A DNA stretch of 64,000 nucleotides, from positions 2,108,001 through 2,172,000 of the forward strand of contig NZ_OZ186815.1 of assembly GCF_964273065.1 (NCBI RefSeq), given 5' to 3'. The DNA is from Nocardiopsis dassonvillei_B (GTDB taxonomy: Bacteria > Actinomycetota > Actinomycetes > Streptosporangiales > Streptosporangiaceae). The notes below the pieces were generated by a model. That model searched no databases. It saw only the letters and a list, made by a program, of their open reading frames with translations, and was not told the origin of the DNA. Made by a program: the position numbers and the translations under genes. Positions 42,228 through 50,600 of the stretch are shown one piece after another; within the stretch, counting starts at the first letter, position 1; every line of letters starts with the position of its first letter.

Positions 42228-42262
42228 GTCTCCCGGGGAGCGCGACGCGCTCCCCGGGAGAC
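42228..42262 (+). terminator. Perfect 17-bp inverted repeat terminator
   Basis: GTCTCCCGGGGAGCGCG-A-CGCGCTCCCCGGGAGAC, starting 9 nt after the FMN-barrel stop and ending 4 bp from MITE copy 2. Confidence 0.88.
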
Positions 42263-42265
42263 GCC

Positions 42266-42449
42266 CCAGGCTGTGTTTTTTCGAACCTCCGCTCCGCTCC
42301 GGTCCGCGTTCGGCGCCTTTGGAAGGCGGGAACCTTCGGCCCCACGGGAACGCCCTCGTTCCCCGGACGTCCCCTCCGGGCCTGCCGAACCCCGCCGGCG
42401 CCTCACACCCCCCCGCGGAACAGGACGGCACTCAAAAAACAGACCCTAG
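42266..42449 (-). mobile_element. MITE-like 184-bp element, copy 2 (inverted)
   Basis: Reverse complement of copy 1 (34789-34972), same length. Its CTAG end overlaps the TAG stop of the HrpA gene (42446-42449), just as copy 1 supplies the stop of the SDR gene. The other end is CCAGGCTGTGTTTTTTCGA. Ends pair imperfectly: CTAGGGTCTGTTTTTTGAG versus CCAGGCTGTGTTTTTTCGA. GGAACG-AGGG-CGTTCC hairpin kept. Confidence 0.72.
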
Positions 42450-45400
42450 ACGGCCTTGACCGCCTCGACGGCCTTCATGATCCGCTTGTCGGACACCGGG
42501 TAGGCGGTGCGGATCGCACCCTGCGCGAACAGGCTGACCCGGTACTCCTCCAGCATCCAGCGCAGTTCCACGACGTCCGGGTCGGCGGCCCGCCCCGGCC
42601 TGAGCCCTCCGGTGGCCCTGGCCACCGCCTGGCGCATCTGCTCGACCCTGGACATCTCGACCTGGTCGCGGCGCGGGTTCTCCGGCAGCTTCTCCAGCCG
42701 GTACTCGATGCCGCGCAGGTAGCGGTGCAGGTCGTCGAGCCGCCCCACGCCGGTGGCGGTGATGAACCCGTCGCCGACCAGCGAGCCCAGCTGGCCCTGC
42801 ACGTCGTTGAGCGAGGGCAGCACCGCCAGGGACGTGGTGCCCTTGACCTTCTTGGTGACCTTGCGCCACAGCGCCAGGACCCGGGCCGCCCGGGGCAGGA
42901 CCTCGGCGACGGTGTCCCCCAGGTCGGCGCGGACGCGCTCGGCCAGGGCGGCGAAGTCCTCCGCGTTCCACACCGGTCCGCCCTCGCGGGCGAGCAGGTG
43001 GTCGACGGCGGCCGCCTCGGCGTCGGCGAGGAGCTTCCTGACGGACCCGTACGGGCTGTCGGCCAGGGCCAGCTTGTCGGGGTTGTCGAGCCCCTTGCTG
43101 ACGACGGCCGCCGGGGAGGGCAGGTTGAGCAGCAGGAGCCTGCGGGTGCCCAGCCGCATGGCGGCACGCTGCTCGGCCTCGGTGTCGAAGATGCGCACGG
43201 CGACGCTGTCGCCCTCGTCGACCAGCGCCGGGTACCCCTTGACCTTGGGGCCCAGCGCCTTGCGCTCCAGGGTGCGCTCCAGCGGCCCGAAGTCCCAGGC
43301 GGTCAGCCCCTTCTTCTCCACGCCCTTGGCCTCGGCGGAGATGGCCTCGCGCAGGCGCGGCTTGAGCTTGGCCCGGAGCCGCTCCAGGTCCTTGTCCTCG
43401 GCCAGGGCCCGCTGCCGGTCGTCCACCGCGCGGAAGGTGATGCGCAGGTGGTCGGGCACCCGGGTCAGGTCGAAGGCGTCGGCCGGGATCCGCTCCCCCG
43501 ACATGCGGGTCAGCTCGGCGGCCAGTGCGGCGGTGAGCGCCCCCTCGTAGGGGGTGAGCCCGCCCAGGGCGCGGTCGGCGTTGTCGGGCACGGGGACGAA
43601 GTTGCGGCGCAGCGGCTTGGGCAGGGACCGGATGAGCGCGGTGACCAGCTCGGCGCGCAGCCCCGGGATCTGCCAGTCGAAGCCGTCCGCCTCCACCTGG
43701 TTGAGGACCTTGAGCGGGATGTGCGCGGTGACGCCGTCGGAGTCGCTGCCCGGCTCGAACTGGTAGGTGAGCGGGAAGACCAGGGCCCCCTGCCGCCAGG
43801 TGTCGGGGTAGTCGTCCTCGCTGACGGTGTCGACCCCGTCGTTGATGAGGTCGTCGCGGGTGAAGTCCAGGAGCTCCGGCTGCTCGTGCCGGGCCTTCTT
43901 CCACCAGGCGTCGAAGTGGGCGGCCGAGACGACGTCCGCGGGGACGCGCGCGTCGTAGAACCGGAACAGGGTCTCGTCGTCGACGACGATGTCGCGGCGG
44001 CGGGCCCGGTGCTCCAGGTCCTCGACCTCCTCCAGCAGGGCGCGGTTGGCGCGGAAGAAGTGGTGCCGGGTCTCCCAGTCGCCCTCCACCAGGGCGCGGC
44101 GGATGAACAGCTCCCGGGACATCTCCGGGTCGATCTTCCCGTAGGACACCTTGCGCTGCACGACGATGGGCACCCCGTAGAGGGTGACCCGCTCGTAGGC
44201 CATGACGGCGCCGCGCCTGCGCTCCCAGTGGGGTTCGCTGTAGCTGCGCTTGACGATGTCCCCGGCCAGCTCCTCGGCCCACTCCGGCTCGATGCGGGCG
44301 ACCATGCGCCCCCACAGCTTGGAGGTCTCGACCAGCTCGCCGGCCATGACGAAGCGGGGCTGCTTCTTGAACAGCGCCGAGCCGGGGAAGATCGCGAACC
44401 GGGCGCCGCGGCCGCCGAGGTACTCGTGCTTCTCGGGGTCCTTGAGGCCGACGTGCGACAGCAGCCCGGACAGCAGGGACATGTGGACGGCGCGCGGGTC
44501 GGCGGCCTCAGGGCGCAGCGGCGGCACCTCGACGTCCATCTGCCGCAGCACCTGCTTGAGCTGGCCGTGGATGTCCTGCCACTCGCGCACGCGCAGGTAG
44601 TTGAGGAACTCGTCGCGGCACATGCGGCGGAACTGGTTGCCCGACAGCTCCTTCTGCCTGTCGCGCAGGTGGTTCCACAGGTTCAGGTAGGCGAGGAAGT
44701 CCGATTCCTTGTCGGTGAACCGGGCGTGCATCTGCTGGGCCTGCTGCTGCTTGTCCGCGGGGCGCTCGCGCGGGTCCTGGATGGACAGCGCGGAGGTGAT
44801 GACCAGGACCTCGGCCAGGCAGTCGCGCTTCTCGGCCTCCAGGACCATGCGGCCCAGGCGCGGGTCGACGGGCAGCTGGGCCAGGCGGCGGCCCAGCGGG
44901 GTGAGGCGGCGCTTGGCCCCGGAGGGGTCGGGGTACAGGGCGCCCAGCTCGGTGAGGAGGTTGACGCCGTCCTTGATCTGGCGGTGGTCGGGGCCGTCCA
45001 CGAACGGGAAGGCGGCGACGTCGCCCAGCCCCAGGGCGGCCATCTGGAGGATGACCGAGGCGAGGTTGGTGCGCAGGATCTCGGGGTCGGTGTACTCCGG
45101 GCGGGACAGGAAGTCCTCTTCGGAGTACAGCCGGATGCAGATGCCCTCGGAGACGCGGCCGCAGCGGCCCTTGCGCTGGTTGGCGGAGGCCTGGGAGACC
45201 GCCTCGATGGGCAGGCGCTGCACCTTGGTGCGGTGGGAGTAGCGGGAGATGCGCGCGGTGCCCGGGTCGATGACGTACTTGATGCCGGGGACCGTCAGGG
45301 AGGTCTCGGCGACGTTGGTGGCCAGGACGACGCGGCGGCCGGAGTGGGAGGTCCACACCCGTTTCTGCTCGGCGACCGAGAGCCGGGCGTACAGGGGCAG

Positions 45401-46441
45401 GATCTCGGTGTTGCGGAGTCTTCGCTTCTCCAGGGCCTCGGCGGTGTCGCGGATCTCGCGCTCGCCGCTGAGGAAGACCAGCACGTCGCCGGGCTCCTCG
45501 TGGGAGAGCTCGTCGACGGCGTCGAGGATGGCCTGGGTCTGGTCCCGGTCGGTACCGCCCGCCCGTCGCCCGCCACCGCCCTCAACGGACGCCTCCGGCG
45601 CGGTACCCCCCTCCGGGTTCTTCTCCTCCGGGTCGAGGATGTCCTCGGAGATGGGCCGGTAGCGGACCTCGACCGGGTAGGTGCGGCCGGACACCTCGAC
45701 GATGGGGGCGTCGTCGAAGTGGCGCGAGAACCGCTCGGGGTCGATGGTCGCCGAGGTGATGACGACCTTCAGGTCGGGGCGCTTGGGCAGCAGCTGCTTG
45801 AGGTAGCCCAGCAGGAAGTCGATGTTGAGGCTGCGCTCGTGGGCCTCGTCGATGATGAGCGTGTCGTAGGCGCGCAGCATCCGGTCGTGCTGGATCTCGG
45901 CCAGCAGGATGCCGTCGGTCATCAGCTTGACGAGGGTGTCCTCGCCGGAGGTGTCGGTGAAGCGCACCTTGTAGCCGACGGTGGAGCCCAGCGGGGTGCC
46001 GATCTCGTCGGCGATGCGCTCGGCGACGGTGCGGGCGGCCAGCCGGCGGGGCTGGGTGTGCCCGATGGTGCCCATGACGCCGCGGCCCAGCTCCAGGCAG
46101 ATCTTGGGCAGCTGGGTGGTCTTGCCCGACCCGGTCTCCCCGGCGACGATGACGACCTGGTTGTCGCGGATGGCCTCGGCGATGTCGTCGCGGCGCGCGC
46201 TGACCGGCAGCGCCTCGGGGTAGGTCAGCTCGGGGACGGCCTCGCGGCGCAGGTCCACGCGCAGCCGGGCCTCGTCGACGTCCTTGGCGATCTGCGCCAG
46301 GACGGAGGCGCGGCGGCGCTCGTCGCGCATCTTGGCGAGGCCGTCGATGCGGCGGCGCAGCCGGTGCCGGTCCACGGGCATGAGGTCGCGGAGCCGGGAG
46401 CGGAGATGGTCCGCGGTGGGTACGGGCGTGGTGGTGCTCAT
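42446..46441 (-). CDS. hrpA: HrpA-type DEAH-box ATP-dependent RNA helicase
   Basis: 1331 aa, ATG at 46441; no clear ribosome site, and the short CTTGACTATTG leader suggests a leaderless or near-leaderless message. DEAH helicase motifs: GETGSGKTTQ (Lys107), HTQPRRLAARTVAERIA, DEAH 198-201, TSATID, then ATNVAETSLTVPGI, and QRKGRCGRVSEG. The HA2/winged-helix and OB regions and the HrpA-specific C-terminal ~600 residues are present, so full length. An insert at about 277-298 (EGGTAPEASVEGGGGRRAGG) comes from the dispersed repeat family. The TAG stop lies within MITE copy 2; the final residues VEAVKAV may be changed from the original. HrpA acts in mRNA processing and ribosome collisions in other bacteria. 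Confidence 0.92.
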   Translation of the reverse strand: MSTTTPVPTADHLRSRLRDLMPVDRHRLRRRIDGLAKMRDERRRASVLAQIAKDVDEARLRVDLRREAVPELTYPEALPVSARRDDIAEAIRDNQVVIVAGETGSGKTTQLPKICLELGRGVMGTIGHTQPRRLAARTVAERIADEIGTPLGSTVGYKVRFTDTSGEDTLVKLMTDGILLAEIQHDRMLRAYDTLIIDEAHERSLNIDFLLGYLKQLLPKRPDLKVVITSATIDPERFSRHFDDAPIVEVSGRTYPVEVRYRPISEDILDPEEKNPEGGTAPEASVEGGGGRRAGGTDRDQTQAILDAVDELSHEEPGDVLVFLSGEREIRDTAEALEKRRLRNTEILPLYARLSVAEQKRVWTSHSGRRVVLATNVAETSLTVPGIKYVIDPGTARISRYSHRTKVQRLPIEAVSQASANQRKGRCGRVSEGICIRLYSEEDFLSRPEYTDPEILRTNLASVILQMAALGLGDVAAFPFVDGPDHRQIKDGVNLLTELGALYPDPSGAKRRLTPLGRRLAQLPVDPRLGRMVLEAEKRDCLAEVLVITSALSIQDPRERPADKQQQAQQMHARFTDKESDFLAYLNLWNHLRDRQKELSGNQFRRMCRDEFLNYLRVREWQDIHGQLKQVLRQMDVEVPPLRPEAADPRAVHMSLLSGLLSHVGLKDPEKHEYLGGRGARFAIFPGSALFKKQPRFVMAGELVETSKLWGRMVARIEPEWAEELAGDIVKRSYSEPHWERRRGAVMAYERVTLYGVPIVVQRKVSYGKIDPEMSRELFIRRALVEGDWETRHHFFRANRALLEEVEDLEHRARRRDIVVDDETLFRFYDARVPADVVSAAHFDAWWKKARHEQPELLDFTRDDLINDGVDTVSEDDYPDTWRQGALVFPLTYQFEPGSDSDGVTAHIPLKVLNQVEADGFDWQIPGLRAELVTALIRSLPKPLRRNFVPVPDNADRALGGLTPYEGALTAALAAELTRMSGERIPADAFDLTRVPDHLRITFRAVDDRQRALAEDKDLERLRAKLKPRLREAISAEAKGVEKKGLTAWDFGPLERTLERKALGPKVKGYPALVDEGDSVAVRIFDTEAEQRAAMRLGTRRLLLLNLPSPAAVVSKGLDNPDKLALADSPYGSVRKLLADAEAAAVDHLLAREGGPVWNAEDFAALAERVRADLGDTVAEVLPRAARVLALWRKVTKKVKGTTSLAVLPSLNDVQGQLGSLVGDGFITATGVGRLDDLHRYLRGIEYRLEKLPENPRRDQVEMSRVEQMRQAVARATGGLRPGRAADPDVVELRWMLEEYRVSLFAQGAIRTAYPVSDKRIMKAVEAVKAV
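45551..45607. repeat. Fragment of the dispersed repeat inside hrpA
   Basis: CGTCCGTTGAGGGCGGTGG and GGGCGACGGGCGGG (minus strand) match the border of the repeats at 20635 and 21313. It is bounded by GGTACC (45551-45556) and GGTACC (45602-45607), which with flanks form GGTACCGC / GCGGTACC ends. It adds a Gly-rich loop in frame. Confidence 0.65.
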
Positions 46442-46565
46442 CAATAGTCAAGGGTAGGAGGAGCGGCAACCGGTTTTCCCGGGGGCCGCACGGGAACGGG
46501 CGCGGGCGGGGGGTTGGTGGCCCTCCGGCTCAACGCCGGGGCGGCCTCCTTTGTTCCGCTCCGCA

Positions 46566-46603
46566 CCGGGGGCGGCCGCGGTCCGGACCGGGGCCGCCCC
46601 CGG
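46566..46603. promoter_or_regulatory. 38-bp near-perfect palindrome before the TetR gene
   Basis: Arms CCGGGGGCGGCC / GGCCGCCCCCGG flank the perfect inner palindrome CGGTCCGGACCG; a single pair breaks symmetry. It ends 22 nt before the TetR-family ATG (46626), so it is a candidate autoregulatory operator or a leader hairpin. The sequence between it and the divergent hrpA gene shows nothing else clear. Confidence 0.6.
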
Positions 46604-46625
46604 GGGCACGCCCTAGCATGGGGGA

Positions 46626-47189
46626 ATGCCCCACGACACACGTACCGTGCTGTTGGCCTCGGCCACCGCTCTGCTGGACGGCGGCGGAGTCGAGGCGGTG
46701 ACACTCCGCGAGGTGGGCCGCCTGAGCGGGGTGTCCCACATGGCCCCCTACAAACACTTCCAGGACAAGGAGTCGCTGCTGGCGGTGATCGCCGCCCGGG
46801 AGCTGGAGCGGCTGGCCGCCATGGTCCACCGCGCCGCCGACGCCCCGCACGGCCCCGGCGGAGCGCTCCGGTCCGTCCTGCACGCCTACGTCTCGTGGGC
46901 ACTGGAGCACCCGGTGCGGTTCCGGCTGATCTACGGCGGGCCGTGGACCTGTCCCCGGCCCGAGCTGGAGAGGGCGGCCGAGCGGATGTCCGAGGTGATG
47001 GCGGACATCGTGCGCCGGTGCCAGAACAGCGGCGAGATACCCGAACGCGACCCCCAGCGGTGCACCTGCCTGCTGCTGGCGGCGGTGCACGGGGCCGTCC
47101 AGCTGCAGCTGGCCGGACACCTCACCGCCGGAACCGACCCCGACGCCGTCGTCGACGACCTGCTGGACCTGCTGCGCTCCACCCGCTAG
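46626..47189 (+). CDS. TetR-family transcriptional regulator
   Basis: 187 aa, ATG at 46626 with GGGGGA upstream. TetR_N helix-turn-helix: LLASATALLDGGGVEAVTLR, then EVGRLSGVSHMAPYKHFQDK and ESLLAVIAARE. The ligand domain (from ~80) resembles the WHG-type TetR C-terminus: LRSVLHAYVSWALEHPVRFR, LIYGGPW. Three Cys near CQNSGEIPERDPQRCTCLL may form a redox or metal site, though this is speculative. Targets may be its own palindrome and, possibly, nearby genes; the PKS genes lie 500 bp away on the other strand. Confidence 0.85.
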   Translation: MPHDTRTVLLASATALLDGGGVEAVTLREVGRLSGVSHMAPYKHFQDKESLLAVIAARELERLAAMVHRAADAPHGPGGALRSVLHAYVSWALEHPVRFRLIYGGPWTCPRPELERAAERMSEVMADIVRRCQNSGEIPERDPQRCTCLLLAAVHGAVQLQLAGHLTAGTDPDAVVDDLLDLLRSTR

Positions 47190-47223
47190 GGAGCGCATCG
47201 GCCCGTTCACCCTGTCAGAATCC

Positions 47224-47264
47224 GGCCCCCGTCGGGAACACCGTGAACGTTCCCGGCGGGGGCC
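47224..47264 (+). terminator. Terminator after the TetR gene
   Basis: GGCCCCCGTCGGGAAC / GTTCCCGGCGGGGGCC, 16 bp with one G-U pair and a 9-nt loop, 35 nt after the TetR stop. Confidence 0.85.
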
Positions 47265-47284
47265 CTCGCGTCCATCATCGAAGC

Positions 47285-47647
47285 ATGAACACGCTCTCAG
47301 GCCTGGCCCCCTTCGTCGCCCGCGTCGCGGACGTGGACCTGGAACCCGAACCCCTGGACCCGGCCCGGGTCGTCTCCGGCGCCCCGGTCGTCTCCTCCCG
47401 CACCCTGTGGGAGTCGGCCGACGGCTCCCAGAGCCGCGGCGTCTGGCAGATCACCCCGGGCACGGTCACCGACACCGAGGCCGACGAGGTGTTCGTCGTG
47501 CTGAGCGGGCGCGCCACCGTGGAGGTGGAGGGCGGCCCGGTGCTGGAGGTCGGCCCGGGCGACGTGTGCCTGCTGCGCGCGGGCGACCGGACCCGCTGGA
47601 CGGTCCACGAGACGCTGCGCAAGGTCTACCACGTCACGGAGGGGTGA
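47285..47647 (+). CDS. Small cupin-domain protein
   Basis: 120 aa, ATG at 47285. Cupin_3 (DUF861/EutQ-like) pattern: SRTLWESADGSQSRGVWQIT, PGTVTDTEADEVFVVLSGRA, TVEVEGGPVLEVGPGDVCLL, AGDRTRWTVHETLRKVYHVT. The E-x-x-x-x-x-G and P-G-D-V motifs are there, but the usual metal-binding His residues are few (only near the C-terminus), so a non-catalytic or sugar-binding role is possible. Function unknown. It lies between two terminators and converges on the last PKS gene. Confidence 0.78.
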   Translation: MNTLSGLAPFVARVADVDLEPEPLDPARVVSGAPVVSSRTLWESADGSQSRGVWQITPGTVTDTEADEVFVVLSGRATVEVEGGPVLEVGPGDVCLLRAGDRTRWTVHETLRKVYHVTEG

Positions 47648-47650
47648 CCC

Positions 47651-47680
47651 GGGCCCGCCGCCGGTGCCGGCGGCGGGCCC
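47651..47680. terminator. Bidirectional terminator between cupin and PKS genes
   Basis: Perfect 14-bp stem GGGCCCGCCGCCGG / CCGGCGGCGGGCCC around TG, 6 nt from the PKS stop. Confidence 0.85.
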
Positions 47681-47686
47681 GGCCGG

Positions 47687-50600
47687 TCACAGCCCCCGGG
47701 CGAGGAGCCATTCGTGGAAGAGGGCGCCGACCACGTCGACGTGCCCCTCCAGCATGGTGAAGTGGTCGCCGGGGACGCGCAGCACCTCGTGCCCGACCGT
47801 CCAGGTGAACGGGGCGAGCTCCCGGCCGTCGCGGTCGACGGTGGCCTGTTCGGGGCGTACCTGGAGCACCGGGGTGGACACCGGGGCGGGCCGCCAGTCG
47901 CGGAACAGGCCCAGGTAGGCGCCCATGGCGGTGAGGCGGACCCCGTCCATGATGCCGATCATCTCGGCGCGTTCCACCACGCCGGTCTCGATGGTGGGCA
48001 GTCCCGACACGTCCAGGTCGGCGGGGTCCGGGGTGTCCATCAGCGCCGTGAGGACCGGGGCCCGGGCGGCCCCCCGCCGCTGGAGGTCCTCCAGGCGGCG
48101 CAGGACCTCGTGCGCCACCCAGCCGCCGGAGGAGCGGCTCACCAGGACGTAGGGGTCCTCCCCGGCACAGGCGGTGACCGCGTCGGCCAGGACCTCGGCC
48201 ACGGCGTCGATGTCGGCCGGGAGGGGCTCGCCGTCACCGAACCCGGGCTGGGCGATGACGTCGACCCTGCGGTGGCCGCGGATGCGTCCGGCGAACCGGG
48301 CGAACTCCTGGACCCCGGAGACCATGAGGATCGAGGGCAGGCAGATGAGCCGGGTCGCCTCGCCCTCCCGGGAGAGCCGGACCGGAACGCGGGGCGGGCC
48401 CGCGTCGGCGGTCCCGGTGAAGGTGGGGCGCATCCGGGAGGCCGACCACAGCAGGTCGAGCCCGTCCGCGATGCGCCGGCGGCGGCAGGCGTCCACGAAC
48501 AGTTCGACCAGGCCGTCGGAGGCGGGCGCCGGGAGCGCCTCCGCCCCGCCGTCCCCCTCCCCGGGGGCCGTCTCGGCGGCCAGGTGGGCGGCCAGCGCCC
48601 GCGGGGTGGGATGGGCGAAGGCCAGTCCGGCGGGCAGCCGCAGCCCGGTGGCCGCGGCGAGCCGGTTGCGCAGCTCGACGGCGGTGAGCGAGTCGAACCC
48701 CATCTCCAGGAAGGGGTCGTCGGCGCCGATCTCGGCGGTGCCGGTGTGGCCGAGCACCTCGGCGGTGGCGGACAGCACGTGGGCCAGCGCGGCCTCCGGG
48801 CGCCGGTCTGCGGGGGTGCGGGCCAGGGCGGCGCGCAGGTCGTCGGCGGCGGGACCGGAGGTGCCGACCCGGCGGCGCGGCGGTCGCACCAGCCCGGAGA
48901 GCATGGTGGAGACCGTGCCGGTGCGGACGGCACGGGCCCGGGCGCCGGCCAGGTCCAGCGGGACCGGCAGCAGGTGGGGGCGGCCGGTGGCCAGGGCGTC
49001 GTCGAACAGGTCCAGGCCGTGTTCGGTGGCCATCGGCCCGGCCAGGCCGAGCCGGGCGTAGCGGCCGATGTCGCTCTCGTCGAGGCGGGCGGTGCCGCCG
49101 CCGCGCCGGGCCCACATGCCCCAGGACAGGGACACCGCGTGCAGCCCCCGGGCGCGCCGGTGGTGGGCGAGCATGTCGGTGTAGGCGTTGGCGGCGCTGT
49201 AGTGGGCCTGCCCGGGGCTGCCCAGGGTGCCCGCGGCCGAGGAGAACAGCACGAACGCCGCCGCTTCGGGGACCAGGTCGTGCAGGTGGCGCACGGCGTC
49301 GACCTTGGGGCGCAGCACCCGGTCGACGGCCTCGGGGGTGATGGCGGTGAACAGGGCGTCGTCCAGGTCGGCGGCGACGTGCACGACCCCGGTCACCCGG
49401 CGCCCGGCCAGGAGGGCGGCCAGCCCGTCCCGGTCGGCGGTGTCGCAGGCGGCCAGGGAGACGCGGGCGCCGCGGGCGGTCAGGTCGGCCTCGAGTTCGG
49501 CGGCGCCCTTGGCGTCGGGTCCGCTGCGGCTGGCCAGGAGCAGGTCGCGCACGCCGTGGCGGTCCACCAGGTGGCGGGCGACCTCCCCGCCCAGGGTGCC
49601 GGTGGCTCCGGTGACCAGGACGGTGCCGTCCCCGAAGGAGACGGGCGCGCCGGCGCGCTCGGTGCGGACCAGGCGCGGCGACAGGGCGGTGCCCGCCCGG
49701 ATCGCGGTCTGTTCTCCGCCGCCGGTCAGCGCGGCGACCAGCACGGGGGCGCAGCGGCCGGGGTCGTCGGTGTCCACCACGGCGAACCGGCCGGGGTGCT
49801 CCTGGGCGGCGGCGCGCACCAGCCCCCACAGGGGGGCGTGGACGAGGTCGGGGACGTCCTCGTCGGTCGAGGCGGCGACCGCCCGGTGGGTGAGGACGAC
49901 CTGGCGGGCGTCCCCGGTGCGGGGGTCGGCGAGGAGCCGCTGCATGGTGGCGACGGTGTCCTTGACGGCGGCGCGCACGTCGGCCGGGCCGGGGGCGACC
50001 GGGGCGATCAGGCGGGGCAGCAGGACGTGGTCGGGGAGGGGTGCCCCGGCGTCGAGGACGGCGAACAGGGCGTCGGTGTGGGGATGGGCGCGGACGGTGT
50101 GCCCGGCGGCGGTGAGCGCCGAGGCGGTGTCGAGGAGGTCCTCACCGACCACGGCCCACACCTGGTGCCCCGGGGCGGCCGGGGCCGCGGCGGGCGCCCA
50201 CGCGATGTGGAACAGGTCGTCGGCGGGGGCCTGCGGGGCGGGTGCGGCCGCGGCGGTGCGCAGGACGAGGGAGTCGACGGTGGCGACGGGGGCTCCGTCG
50301 GCGTCGGCGAGCGTCATCGCCACCTCGTCGGTGCCGGTGGGCCGTACGTGGACGCGCAGGCGGGTGGCCCCGGTGGCGTGCAGGGTGACGCCGGTCCAGG
50401 TGAAGGGCAGGAGCACCCGGTCGCGGGGCATCCAGGGGGCGCAGCCGACGGCGTGCTGGGCGGCGTCGGCGAGGGCGGGGTGCAGCCCGAACCGGGCGGC
50501 GTCGGCGTGCTGGGCGGCGGGCAGCGCGATCTCGGCCCAGACTTCGTCGCCGCGTGTCCAGGCGGCGGTCAGGCCTCGGAAGGCGGGCCCGTACGAGTAG

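Noticed and set aside
42725..46447. A 1240-codon plus-strand frame opposite hrpA
   Set aside because: Antisense shadow; the minus-strand helicase has all DEAH motifs.
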